Shown: piece after piece, positions 44,438 to 53,387 of the stretch
Layout of the letters: every line of letters begins with the position of its first letter
How positions within the stretch are numbered: the stretch's first letter is position 1
DNA from: an uncultured Granulosicoccus sp.
GTDB taxonomy: Bacteria > Pseudomonadota > Gammaproteobacteria > Granulosicoccales > Granulosicoccaceae
Length of the DNA stretch: 64,000 bases
NCBI GenBank assembly: GCA_947499955.1
Contig: CANMQI010000002.1
Span: 1 to 64,000 of the forward strand
Direction: 5' to 3'
Notes under the pieces: generated by a model
Told to the model about the DNA's origin: nothing
What the model saw: the letters and a program-made list of their open reading frames with translations, nothing else
Database searches by the model: none
Translations under genes and position numbers: made by a program

Positions 44438-44592
44438 GCCCGGGTGGTTTCAGCGACACCGATTTGCCTGTTGCATGTGCTGGGCTTGAGTTATCATTGA
44501 AGGCTATTCTCAGGCGATAGCGTTTGTCCGAGATCGCATGTAACAGCGGCCAATGATGAGCAGCCTGGTTGTCGGCCAATCGAGGAAGCCCT

Positions 44593-45228
44593 GTGTCGAA
44601 AGTGGCGGTGTATCAGCAGTTCCGTGAGCGTCTCATGTCCGGCGAATTGTTGCCGGGTCAGTTTGTCACGCAAAAGGAACTGGCCGAGCTGGCCGGTGTG
44701 CCTGTGGCAACGGCACGTGAGGCAATCCAGAAGCTCGAGCACGAATCCCTGCTGAAGATTCATCCGCAGCGCGGTATCCAGATTACCGATGTCACCACCA
44801 AATTCATCCGTGAGGCGTTTGGTGTGAGAATGGTGATGGAGTTGTCAGCGGTGCGCAATCTGGCATCCGGTGAACACGCCGATGTTGTCAGGCAGTTGCT
44901 GGCCGATACCCGTGAGGTGTTGGAGCAGGCCAGGGAAAGTGCATCGGCCTCCCTGCTGGAACGTGCGGTGGAAGTCGACTGGGAAATGCACGACCAGATC
45001 ATCGATCGCATGGGTAACGATCTGTTGAGTGAGATCTACCGTGTCAATGCTGCTCGGCTGCGGCTGATCAAGGTCAACAACCGACTCTCTACCGAGAGAG
45101 CAATCCGTGCTCTGGAAGAACATGTGACCGTGCTGGAGCATTGCGAACGCTGTGAGCCTGAAGAGGCATCGCAGGCACTGGAAAAACACCTGCTGATCGC
45201 CATGGACAGGGCGTTGCAAGGCAAGTGA
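44593..45228 (+). CDS. GntR-family regulator, FCD (FadR-like) subfamily
   Basis: A 211-residue regulator. N-terminal winged helix (about 5-70: KVAVYQQFRERLMSGELLPGQFVTQ, then GVPVATAREAIQKLEHESLLKI) and a helical FCD effector domain with AFGVRMVMELSAVRNLA and DWEMHDQIIDRMGND. The GTG at 44593 follows GAGGAAG and begins at the conserved winged helix; a TTG at 44569 in the same frame is less likely. Located after the oxidase gene; likely controls it and tctCBA. Confidence 0.8.
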   Translation: MSKVAVYQQFRERLMSGELLPGQFVTQKELAELAGVPVATAREAIQKLEHESLLKIHPQRGIQITDVTTKFIREAFGVRMVMELSAVRNLASGEHADVVRQLLADTREVLEQARESASASLLERAVEVDWEMHDQIIDRMGNDLLSEIYRVNAARLRLIKVNNRLSTERAIRALEEHVTVLEHCERCEPEEASQALEKHLLIAMDRALQGK

Positions 45229-45358
45229 CAACAGAGAACTTGCGCATCCGTAGGTGACGATTCTCGTGCAGGGCGGGGTGACGTATCGCTACTTGTGCAG
45301 CAGTCTGGCAGGACGCGCTGCCGTATCCGCCGGCCAGACTTGTTTCAGGGGAATTGAA

Positions 45359-46294
45359 TTGAAGAGCCTCCTTGCTGCTGTACTGCTCATGTTGGCAATC
45401 TCCACGGTGCATGCAGACACTGATGTGGCAGGTGTTCGGCAAATTGCGGTGTCCCACTCCACTCACGGTCGTGATGTGCAGGCGTTGGTCTGGTATCCCG
45501 CCGAGTCGACTCGCATGCCAGAGCGCATCGGCGCCAATGCCGTGTTTTCCGGGACTGCCGCTGTGCGGGATGCGTCGCTACTGGCAGGCAGCTACCCGCT
45601 GGTTCTGGTATCGCACGGCGGCTTTCGTTCGGCCCCGATTAGCGCCAACTGGCTGGCCTCGGCCCTGGCCAGGCAGGGGTATATAGCCGCTGTCGTGATT
45701 CCACCGACAGTGGCTCTGGGTCCACCTTCGGCGGATGTATTGAATGAGCTGGGACTCCGGGCGCAGGATGTATCCAGTGCGATCTCGACGCTGATGACTC
45801 ATGACAGCTTTCAGGGCAGCATCGATACCGAGCGGGTGGCCGTGGTGGGCCTGTTTCTGGGAGGGCGCACAGCCCTGGCCCTGGCAGGCGTGCGCTGGGA
45901 CGCCGATGTGCTGGCCAGCTCCTGCCTTGAGCCTTATCGTTCGCTCGATTGCGAATGGTTTGCAGCTGCAGGTATGGACCTGCAAACCACGGACCTGAGT
46001 ACTGCCCTGCAAACGGTTCAGGACCGTCGAATCAAGTCAGTCGTATCTGTGGATCCGGAGCTGGTACATGCCGCATCTGCCGATGGTCTCGATACCTTGA
46101 GCGCTGCCATTCACCTCATCAATATCGGTCCCTGGGCTGAAACGGGCTCCTTGTTGAATGCATCCGGACTGGCTGCTCGGATTCCCGCTGCCAGCTACGA
46201 TACGTTTCCTGATGCGGGGGAATTCAGCACCTTTGGCGAATGTACGGACAAGGCTGTGGCAATACTGGAGGAGGAAGGGGAAAGTCCGCTGTAG
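45359..46294 (+). CDS. Exported alpha/beta-hydrolase-fold protein lacking the catalytic Ser and His
   Basis: A 311-residue exported protein of the dienelactone-hydrolase-like group: signal peptide LKSLLAAVLLMLAISTVHA, the oxyanion region LVSHGGFRSAP (86-88 HGG) and the nucleophile-elbow position. The elbow reads VVGLFLGGRTALALAG, where the family has GHS(L/F)GG, so His-Ser is replaced by Leu-Phe (Phe about residue 166). The C-terminal AGEFSTFGEC also lacks the usual GHF histidine. It is probably a pseudoenzyme, or the chemistry is different. The likely start is TTG 45359 with AGGGGAA 5 bases upstream. Confidence 0.7.
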   Translation: MKSLLAAVLLMLAISTVHADTDVAGVRQIAVSHSTHGRDVQALVWYPAESTRMPERIGANAVFSGTAAVRDASLLAGSYPLVLVSHGGFRSAPISANWLASALARQGYIAAVVIPPTVALGPPSADVLNELGLRAQDVSSAISTLMTHDSFQGSIDTERVAVVGLFLGGRTALALAGVRWDADVLASSCLEPYRSLDCEWFAAAGMDLQTTDLSTALQTVQDRRIKSVVSVDPELVHAASADGLDTLSAAIHLINIGPWAETGSLLNASGLAARIPAASYDTFPDAGEFSTFGECTDKAVAILEEEGESPL

Positions 46295-46547
46295 TGTCAG
46301 GATGGGGATGACAATGCAAGCCGTGCCGAGATTCACAAGAGCGTGGCGGCATTGGTAGTGAAGCGCTTGGGCGAGACATTGGCAAGCAGGGACTGAGTTC
46401 CACGGCAGGACCGGTGCAAGCGCCAGCTGCAATTCGAGCAATAGGCTGCGTTGAGACAGGGCAGGTCGATGGCGTGTGCAGATTCCAACTATCTTCGCCC
46501 GGTTGGCAATGATAACGTTCGCTCTTGCCCGTGAACCGGAGACACCG

Positions 46548-46802
46548 ATGCTCAAACTCAAGCCGAACTGTGAATGCTGCGATACCGACTTGCCACCGGA
46601 CTCCAGGCTCGCCGTCATCTGTACGTTCGAATGCACCTTCTGCAAGTCGTGTGCTGAAGAACGATTCAACAGCGTCTGCCCCAATTGCGGTGGTGAGTTG
46701 CTGAGACGGCCCATTCGTCCGGCAGACAAGTTGTTGAGCAATCCACCATCAGACCAGCGTTTCGTGAAAGCGCATCCGGAGTGTGCCGGTCTGCTGTCCT
46801 GA
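46548..46802 (+). CDS. DUF1272 zinc-ribbon-like protein
   Basis: An 84-residue protein with a cysteine array: CECCDTDLPP, CTFECTFCKSCAEE and VCPNCGGELL. This is the DUF1272 pattern and should bind zinc. Function is unknown. ATG 46548 starts at the conserved MLKLKPNCECC; an upstream frame to 46476 adds 24 residues. The preceding 250 bases (46295-46547) hold no gene. Confidence 0.8.
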   Translation: MLKLKPNCECCDTDLPPDSRLAVICTFECTFCKSCAEERFNSVCPNCGGELLRRPIRPADKLLSNPPSDQRFVKAHPECAGLLS

Positions 46803-46818
46803 TGGAAGGCTGCTGACG

Positions 46819-47778
46819 TCAGCTTGTGATTTGTAGCGCGTCAGCAGCTTCCCAGAACGCCTCGGGGATTGCCTGATTCATCAAGGCCAGGTTTTCCGTC
46901 AGGTATTCCACCCGACCGGGCCCTGTCAGGACCGAGAGCACCTGCTCGTTGCGCAGCGGGAATTGCATGGCCGCTGCCGGCAGGCGAATATCGTGTTGTT
47001 CGCACAGGATTTCCAGTTGACGCACGTGTTCCAGCACCAGATCGCTGGCCGGTTGAAAGTTGAACAAGGCACCCGGGCGAGCTCCGGTGGCAAGAATTCC
47101 CGAGTTCAATACGCCGCCAATGACAAGCCCGGTATTTCTGGCCTTGCACAGAGGCAGAAGTGTGCGTTCGGCAGTTCTGTCCAGCAAGGTGTATCGGCCG
47201 GCAAGCAACAGCAGATCCGGATCGCATTCATGCAGTACATCCAGACACACCTGCGTATCGTTGACGCCCAGACCGAAGGCCTTGATGACAGATTGCGACT
47301 TCAGTTCCTGCAGTGCCCTGACGCCGGAATCGAGGAATTGCCGAAGATACCTGTCAGCCTTGTCGCCGTGTGTGTACGTACCCAGATCGTGGGCATACAG
47401 GATATCGATACGGCAGAGTCCGAGGCGCTGGAAGCTGTCCTCCACCGACCGCATGATGCCGTCGTAACTGTAGTCGTAGTGCTGGCTGAAGGGCAGGGGT
47501 TCGACAAACTTGTTCAGAGGGCCACGTACGCTGCGGTCCGCTTTCAGTAGTCGACCTACCTTGGTGGAAAGTATCCAGTCGTCGCTGTGGCGTGAGCGCA
47601 GGAAATCACCGATGCGCCGCTCGGCCAGGCCCTGTCCATAATGAGGCGCAGTATCGAAATAACGCAAGCCCGATGCCCACGCACATTCCAGGACGGCATT
47701 GGCCTGTTCCTCATCCACGCCTTCGACAATACCGGCGATGGCCGCCGTGCCGAATGATACTCGGGGCAGAGCGATCAC
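46819..47778 (-). CDS. Aldo/keto reductase, aldose/L-fucose dehydrogenase-like
   Basis: A 319-residue NAD(P)-dependent oxidoreductase of the AKR superfamily. Asp and Tyr of the tetrad lie in YFDTAPHYGQG, Lys in ILSTKVGRLL and His in DILYAHDLGTYTHGD. The sequence style (RYFDTAPHYGQGLAERRIGDFL) matches D-threo-aldose/L-fucose 1-dehydrogenases, which oxidise aldoses to lactones. The probable start GTG 47778 overlaps the ATPase stop (GTGA), so it is translationally coupled to the ABC ATPase. An in-frame start at 47862 would overlap the ATPase by 87 bases. Confidence 0.85.
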   Translation of the reverse strand: MIALPRVSFGTAAIAGIVEGVDEEQANAVLECAWASGLRYFDTAPHYGQGLAERRIGDFLRSRHSDDWILSTKVGRLLKADRSVRGPLNKFVEPLPFSQHYDYSYDGIMRSVEDSFQRLGLCRIDILYAHDLGTYTHGDKADRYLRQFLDSGVRALQELKSQSVIKAFGLGVNDTQVCLDVLHECDPDLLLLAGRYTLLDRTAERTLLPLCKARNTGLVIGGVLNSGILATGARPGALFNFQPASDLVLEHVRQLEILCEQHDIRLPAAAMQFPLRNEQVLSVLTGPGRVEYLTENLALMNQAIPEAFWEAADALQITS

Positions 47779-48848
47779 GGCTGTTGAGGCAGCGGCAGGC
47801 TGAGTTCGGTCTCGGCATCGAACAGGTAGTAGCGTTGCACGGGGCCGGTCAGCTTCACGCAATCGCCAACGCCAAGTGGTACATGATCGCGCAGGGCGGC
47901 CAGAAATGGGCTGCCGGCAACGGTCAGGCTCACATGGGTCTCGGCACCGGTGGGTTCAACGACTTCCACCCTTGCATTGAAACCCTGTCCATGGACGGCC
48001 AGCGTGGTGTGTTCAGGTCGCAGTCCAAGCAACAGCTTGCGCCCCTGCGGCTGCTGCGTGGTCAGCGTGACGTGCTGTCCGTCCTCGAGTACCACCTGCG
48101 ACTCGCTGGCGACGGTTATCGGCAGTATGTTCATCGAGGGTGAACCGATGAAGGTGGCCACAAAACGATTGGCAGGCCGATCATACAATTCCAGTGGGGA
48201 GCCGACCTGGGCAATGCGCCCGGCGTTGAGCACGAAGATCTTGTCGGCCATGGTCATGGCCTCGATCTGGTCGTGGGTAACGTAGACAATGGTGGATTGC
48301 AGCTTCTGGTGCAGTGCCTTGATCTCGGTACGCATCTGCACACGCAGCTTGGCATCGAGATTGGACAGGGGTTCGTCGAAGAGAAACACCGCGGGGTCTC
48401 TGACTATGGCACGACCCATGGCGACACGCTGCCGCTGACCGCCGGACAGTTGCCGAGGGTAACGATCCAGCAGATCGCTCAGGCCCAGAATGCGGGCAGC
48501 ATGACCGACCTTTTCGTCCTTTTCAGCGGCGGGAGCCTTGGCCAGTCGCAGCGAGAATCCGAGATTCTCGGCCACCGTCATATGCGGGTAGAGCGCGTAG
48601 TTCTGGAACACCATGGCGATGTTGCGCTCCTTGGGCAGCAGGTCGTTGACGCGTACATCGCCGATATGCACATCACCCCCCGTGATGCTCTCCAGCCCCG
48701 CCAGCATGCGCAGCAAGGTGGACTTGCCGCAGCCGGACGGGCCGACCAGTACGGCGAATTCACCGTCTTCAATCGAGGCATCGATACCGTGGATAACGCT
48801 CTGGCGACCATACGCCTTGCTGACATCCGAAAATCTTATAGTGGCCAA
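47775..48848 (-). CDS. Sugar ABC transporter ATPase (UgpC/MalK-type)
   Basis: A 357-residue ATPase. Walker A VGPSGCGKST, Q-loop MVFQNYALYPHM, signature LSGGQRQR, Walker B VFLFDEPLSNLDA, and H-loop YVTHD, then a C-terminal TOBE-type domain (LLLGLRPEHTTLAV). It energises sugar importers of the CUT1 class. TTG 48848 has GGAAGAG 6 bases upstream and begins LATIRFSDVSKAYG, the usual start; a GTG at 48947 lies inside the divergent promoter. It is the only sugar-type ATPase in the window and may serve both importers. Confidence 0.85.
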   Translation of the reverse strand: MATIRFSDVSKAYGRQSVIHGIDASIEDGEFAVLVGPSGCGKSTLLRMLAGLESITGGDVHIGDVRVNDLLPKERNIAMVFQNYALYPHMTVAENLGFSLRLAKAPAAEKDEKVGHAARILGLSDLLDRYPRQLSGGQRQRVAMGRAIVRDPAVFLFDEPLSNLDAKLRVQMRTEIKALHQKLQSTIVYVTHDQIEAMTMADKIFVLNAGRIAQVGSPLELYDRPANRFVATFIGSPSMNILPITVASESQVVLEDGQHVTLTTQQPQGRKLLLGLRPEHTTLAVHGQGFNARVEVVEPTGAETHVSLTVAGSPFLAALRDHVPLGVGDCVKLTGPVQRYYLFDAETELSLPLPQQP

Positions 48849-48936
48849 GGCAAGCTCTTCCGATAAAGGGTGGTGACCATTGTCTGCCAAACAGGGCAGC
48901 CAGGGCTGTAGGGCATGATCGTCGTTGAATGATTTC

Positions 48937-48965
48937 TTGTCAACCACTGATCAATCAGTTATAAA
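48937..48965 (+). promoter_or_regulatory. Sigma-70-like promoter with internal palindrome
   Basis: TTGTCA (48937-48942), 17-base spacer, TATAAA (48960-48965): near-consensus -35 and -10. The spacer contains the inverted repeat ACTGAT-CA-ATCAGT (48946-48959), with a further ATCAGT just downstream, a good position for a repressor. It should drive the dehydratase-ABC operon starting at 49015, with a leader of about 45 bases. Confidence 0.6.
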
Positions 48966-49014
48966 TCAGTTCCCATCACACGGTTGTGCGCAAGCCTGGC
49001 GCACGGGAGACTGC

Positions 49015-50166
49015 TTGACTGCCTCGTTCACACTGGATCGGTTCGAAGTATTTGCCTTGTCACGCGCGGTGGATGGCGGACCGAAATCCTCTCTGGCCCC
49101 CATGCCGACCCGCAATGGGCTTCTGTTGAAAGTGACAAGCCGCGAGGGTGTCAGTGGTTGGGGGGAGGCCTGGTGCAACTATCCACCACGAGGCAATGTG
49201 TCCAAGCTCTTGCTCTTGCAGGATGTCGTCTTGCCGACCATGCTGGGGCGGCGCGTGGATCGGTGGGATGCACTGCGACCTGAGCTGGAGCAGGAATTTG
49301 CCAGAATGATGATCCACACCGGTGAATACGGACCATTCACTCACTGTATTGCAGCACTGGACATGGCGGCTGCCGATATTGCCGCGCGTATGCAGAACCA
49401 GTCGCTGGGCGAGCTCTTGTCTTCGGAGCGTGCGCCTGCCAGGACGGTTCGCGTCTATTGCAGTACGCCGGATGTCGAGCGACTGGAGACCCTGATTCCC
49501 GAATTCGAGGCAGCAGGGCACGATTGCTTCAAGCTCAAGGTGGGCTTTGACAGCGAGCGCGATTTCCGGGTCATCGATCGATTTCGTGCCAGCGCGGCGG
49601 CGACAACCAGTCTGTGCATGGATGCCAATCAGAACTGGAACGTCGAACAGGCCAGCGAATTTCTGCAAAGGCTCGAAACACAGGCGGTGGAGTTTGTGGA
49701 AGAGCCCATCTCCGCTGATGCCACAGCCCGCGAGTGGCAGGCCGTGGCGCAGGCCACATCAGTACCGCTGGCTGCCGGCGAGAACATCACATCCGACGCC
49801 CGGTTTCGTCAGCATATCGATGATCGTTCACTGGCCGTGGTGCAACCCGATGTTGCCAAATGGGGCGGTGTATCCGGCGCCCGCGATGTCGGTGCTCATG
49901 CCCTGGCGCAAGGATCTCGATGCTGCCTGCATTACATGGGAACGGCATTGGGCATGGCTGCATCACTGCATTGTCTGGCTGCCATGGGAGGCGATGGCCG
50001 GGTCGAGCTGGACGCCAATCCGAACCCGCTGCGTACGGCGCTGGGTGAGCTGGATCTCACTGTCAACGAAGGCTGCCTGAACGTTCCGACAGGCAAGGGA
50101 ATCGGCTTCGAGCCCGACCCACGGTCACTGGCCGACTTCAGCGTCGCGCAGTGTGACATTCACTAA
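49015..50166 (+). CDS. Enolase-superfamily (mandelate racemase/muconate lactonizing) sugar-acid dehydratase-like enzyme
   Basis: A 383-residue enzyme of the MR/MLE group. From the TTG start: KxK at K173/K175 (FKLKVGF), metal ligands D203 (MDANQNW), E229 (VEEPI) and E256 (AAGENI), then DVAKWGG and H306 (CCLHYMG). The set is complete. Related enzymes dehydrate aldonic acids to 2-keto-3-deoxy acids; specificity is not determined. TTG 49015 has GGGAGA 4 bases upstream and starts at the conserved N-terminus. It heads an operon with an ABC sugar importer. Confidence 0.8.
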   Translation: MTASFTLDRFEVFALSRAVDGGPKSSLAPMPTRNGLLLKVTSREGVSGWGEAWCNYPPRGNVSKLLLLQDVVLPTMLGRRVDRWDALRPELEQEFARMMIHTGEYGPFTHCIAALDMAAADIAARMQNQSLGELLSSERAPARTVRVYCSTPDVERLETLIPEFEAAGHDCFKLKVGFDSERDFRVIDRFRASAAATTSLCMDANQNWNVEQASEFLQRLETQAVEFVEEPISADATAREWQAVAQATSVPLAAGENITSDARFRQHIDDRSLAVVQPDVAKWGGVSGARDVGAHALAQGSRCCLHYMGTALGMAASLHCLAAMGGDGRVELDANPNPLRTALGELDLTVNEGCLNVPTGKGIGFEPDPRSLADFSVAQCDIH

Positions 50167-50187
50167 TACCACCAGAGGAAGAACACC

Positions 50188-51453
50188 ATGTTCGTGAAGA
50201 AAGGTATCGTAGTCGCTGTTTCTACAGCCCTGGCCCTGGGTGCCGGTTCGGCGCTGGCAGAGACGGTAATCAAGTTTCGTTTCAATGACAGTGAGCGCGA
50301 AGAGATGCGCGCAGCACTGGATGAATTCGAAAGCGCAAATCCGGATATCAAGGTCGAGTTGCAGACCATATCCTGGAAGGATGCCCGTGATCAGTTCCTG
50401 CGCGAAGCGGCAGTGGGGCAGGGGCCGGATGTTGTACATATCGCCTTCGTCTGGACACAGGAAATGGCCGAGGCCGAAGTGGTCATGCCCATCGAGGAAC
50501 TGGTTCAGTACGGTGAGTTTGCCAATGGCTTCGATGATTTCATTGCAACCGATCTGACTGAATACGAAGGCAAGGCCTACGGTGTGCCATGGAGCGCGGA
50601 TACCTGGGCAATGGTTTACCGCACCGATGTGCTGGAGTCTGCCGGTGTTGACGGCTTGCCTACCAACTGGAGTGAGCTGAAGGCTGCCAGTACTGAGGTG
50701 AAAGAGAAGACGGGCAAGAGTGGTTTTGCCTTTGCTGCAGCCAACCAGATCTGGTTTCCGGTGAACTATTACCTGTGGTCGAACGGTGCAGGCTTCGTGG
50801 TCGAGGATGGCAATGGTGGTTACAAGATCGGGGTGAGCCAGGCGCAACTGGCTGACGCCATGGATTATTTCAAGAGCTTCATTACCGATGGCGAAGCACC
50901 GGAATCCATTGTCACGATTGACCAGCCGCACGATCCGACGCTGATGCAGGCGCTGCTCGATGGCAATCAGGCCGCAGCCCTGATGCCTACCAATACCTTC
51001 CGCCAGTTGCTGAGCGCCTATGAAGAAGCCAACCCCGGCAAGCCGGTGCCCTTTGCATCAGGGCCGATGATGGCGGGAACTGGTGAGCCTCAGACCCATC
51101 TGGGTGGGCGAACGTTGGTGGTCAACGACAGTACCAAAAACCCCGAGGCAGCCTGGAAGCTGGTGCAGTTTCTGACATCTGCCGAGTTGTTCGAGAAGTA
51201 CTACACCAATCAGTTTCCGGCGCAGAAGTCTCTGCTGGCGCAGATCGACTACCGCCCCGAGGAGTCCGGCTTTGCCGATCAGCTGGCCAACCACACTCGT
51301 ACCTGGGGTGCCTATGCCCAGAGCAATGCGCAGATGGGACAACTGTGGAACACCACATCCCGCGCTTTTTCCACGGCCTTGTCAGGTCAGAAGAGTTCTG
51401 AGGAGGCCGCGGCCGAGCTCTTGTCCGAACTGGAAAGGATGCTGGGTAACTAG
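50188..51453 (+). CDS. Extracellular sugar-binding protein (SBP family 1)
   Basis: A 421-residue periplasmic binding protein. Signal peptide VAVSTALALGAGSALA, then IKFRFNDSEREEMRAALDEFESANPDIKV, the SBP1 pattern. Delivers a sugar or sugar acid to the permeases at 51567 and 52488. It follows the dehydratase gene by 21 bases with AGAGGAAG before the ATG. Complete. Confidence 0.9.
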   Translation: MFVKKGIVVAVSTALALGAGSALAETVIKFRFNDSEREEMRAALDEFESANPDIKVELQTISWKDARDQFLREAAVGQGPDVVHIAFVWTQEMAEAEVVMPIEELVQYGEFANGFDDFIATDLTEYEGKAYGVPWSADTWAMVYRTDVLESAGVDGLPTNWSELKAASTEVKEKTGKSGFAFAAANQIWFPVNYYLWSNGAGFVVEDGNGGYKIGVSQAQLADAMDYFKSFITDGEAPESIVTIDQPHDPTLMQALLDGNQAAALMPTNTFRQLLSAYEEANPGKPVPFASGPMMAGTGEPQTHLGGRTLVVNDSTKNPEAAWKLVQFLTSAELFEKYYTNQFPAQKSLLAQIDYRPEESGFADQLANHTRTWGAYAQSNAQMGQLWNTTSRAFSTALSGQKSSEEAAAELLSELERMLGN

Positions 51454-51566
51454 CGCTTGATTCTGTTTTCCATCATGAACGATACGAGATACCGGTTCTC
51501 CGTCATGCCAGAGCGGCATGCGCGGCGAACCGGTGGTCAATGTGCCAGAGCTGCGGAGCACCTTCG

Positions 51567-52487
51567 ATGAGACTCTCACCCGGTGCGCGTGAGCGATTGA
51601 CGATTTTCTGGATGCTGTTTCCCACGTTTCTCGTGATCGTGGGTTTCTATATCTACCCGACGCTCTATAACCTGGAGCTGAGTTTCACCGACATCACGCT
51701 TCTGAAACTGAGGAAGGGCGGTGACTGGGTGGGTCTTGCCAACTATTGGGAATTTCTCAGAAGCAGTTCCTTCTTCGATATTGCCCTGAATACGGTGTTC
51801 TGGCTGACAGCCGTGTCGGTGACCTGCCGGATGATTCTGGGTCTGCTGTTTGCCCTGTTGTTGAATGCCTCCTTCCTCAAACGCATGAAGCTGTCGACAC
51901 TGGCGCGGCTGATCCTGCTGGTGCCATGGGCGACACCGCCAGTGGTAGCTGTCATTGCCTGGCGCTGGATGTTCGATCCGACCCACGGTGCGATCAACAG
52001 CTGGCTCTTGTCGACAGGCCTGATTTCGGATCCCATTGCCTTTGTTTCCAACCTGTCGACCGTGTGGCCTGCCATCAATACCATCATCGTGTGGAATACA
52101 ACGCCACTGGTGGCCATCTCCTTGCTGGCAGCTCTGCAGACAGTGCCACAGGAACTCAATGAGGCGGCATCCATCGATGGTGCCACGAAGTTTCAGGAGT
52201 TTCGGTTCATCACCTTGCCTTATCTGATTCCGACCCTGTCGGTGCTGACCCTGATGTCGGTCATCTGGACGTTCAATAATTTCGTTTACGTGTGGCTTGC
52301 CACGGGAGCAGGGCCCGGCACCTTTACCAATGTGCTGGCAACCGAGGTGTATCTGAAGGCATTCGTGGATCTGCGCATTGGCTACAGTGCTGCCATCGGT
52401 GTGACCATGGCGGTTGTGATGGCCTTGTTCGGTGCCTTGTATTTTCGTCTTTTCGGAGTCGGTGACATGCAGGAGAAGGTCGGGTAG
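51567..52487 (+). CDS. Sugar ABC transporter permease (MalF-type)
   Basis: A 306-residue permease with six membrane segments, starting LTIFWMLFPTFLVIVGFYIYP. The EAA loop is LNEAASIDGATKFQEFRFI near residues 198-216. ATG 51567 has CGGAG 9 bases upstream; an earlier frame start at 51540 is possible. The stop codon TAG is immediately followed by the ATG of the second permease. Confidence 0.9.
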   Translation: MRLSPGARERLTIFWMLFPTFLVIVGFYIYPTLYNLELSFTDITLLKLRKGGDWVGLANYWEFLRSSSFFDIALNTVFWLTAVSVTCRMILGLLFALLLNASFLKRMKLSTLARLILLVPWATPPVVAVIAWRWMFDPTHGAINSWLLSTGLISDPIAFVSNLSTVWPAINTIIVWNTTPLVAISLLAALQTVPQELNEAASIDGATKFQEFRFITLPYLIPTLSVLTLMSVIWTFNNFVYVWLATGAGPGTFTNVLATEVYLKAFVDLRIGYSAAIGVTMAVVMALFGALYFRLFGVGDMQEKVG

Positions 52488-53321
52488 ATGTCCATTCAAC
52501 AACGCTTGACGCCATCCTTGCTGATTGAACGCGGCAGCCTGCTGGTCGGTTTCGTCCTGTTCGCCGTCTTTCTGCTCTCGCCCGCCTACTTCGTCTTCAA
52601 AGGCTCCTTCGAGAACATCTCGGTGTCTCTGGTGGCCTCTGACGGCGGCTGGACACTGGACAACTACCTGAAGGTCTTCTCCAGCGGCTATCTGAAATAC
52701 GTGGTGAACAGCCTGGTTGTCTGTGTCACTGCAACCGTGTTGGGTTGTACCATCGCCCTGTTTGCCGCCTATGGTCTGTCACGCTTTCGTTTTCGGGGCA
52801 GGAGCCTGGTATTCGGATCCATTCTGGGCGGGCAGTTCTTTCCCTGGATCATTCTGGTCAATCCTATCTTCATCCTGTTTGCCCGAGGCGGGCTGATCAA
52901 CAGTCATATCGGATTGATCCTGTGCTACACCGCCTTCATCACACCCTTCACCATCTACTTGCTGGTGGGGTACCTGACGACCGTACCGCGCAGTCTGGAT
53001 GAAGCCGCGATTGTGGATGGTGCATCGCGCTTTACGGTGATTCGCCTGATCATCCTGCCGGTTATCTGGCCAGGCATGGTGGCGGCGGCTACCTTCGGTT
53101 TTCTGCAATGCTGGTCGGAGTATCTGCTGGCGCTGGCGCTGATCACGGACGACTCCATGAAGACCATTCCGTTGGGGCTGTATCAGTATTTCGGGGATGT
53201 GCAGATTGACTGGGGAGCCGTGATGGCAGGCTCGGTGGTGGCGACTCTGCCGACCCTGTTGCTGTTCCTTCCATTGCAGAAGAAGCTGGTGGCCGGTCTG
53301 ACTTCAGGAGCGGTGAAGTAG
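52488..53321 (+). CDS. Sugar ABC transporter permease (MalG-type)
   Basis: A 277-residue permease, six membrane segments beginning GSLLVGFVLFAVFLLSPAYFVF. EAA loop LDEAAIVDGASRFTVIRLI near residues 169-187. Starts directly after the stop of the MalF-type gene, with no gap. Ends the operon; a strong hairpin follows. Confidence 0.9.
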   Translation: MSIQQRLTPSLLIERGSLLVGFVLFAVFLLSPAYFVFKGSFENISVSLVASDGGWTLDNYLKVFSSGYLKYVVNSLVVCVTATVLGCTIALFAAYGLSRFRFRGRSLVFGSILGGQFFPWIILVNPIFILFARGGLINSHIGLILCYTAFITPFTIYLLVGYLTTVPRSLDEAAIVDGASRFTVIRLIILPVIWPGMVAAATFGFLQCWSEYLLALALITDDSMKTIPLGLYQYFGDVQIDWGAVMAGSVVATLPTLLLFLPLQKKLVAGLTSGAVK

Positions 53322-53330
53322 GAATCGCAG

Positions 53331-53362
53331 TCTGCGCCACCACCTGATGGTGGTGGCGCAGA
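53331..53362. terminator. Strong hairpin between convergent genes
   Basis: TCTGCGCCACCACC (53331-53344) and GGTGGTGGCGCAGA (53349-53362) form a perfect 14-bp stem with a TGAT loop. It lies between the ABC operon (plus) and the BCCT gene (minus) and likely terminates both. Confidence 0.75.
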
Positions 53363-53387
53363 ACCTTGCTACTGTCGGACCATGGAA

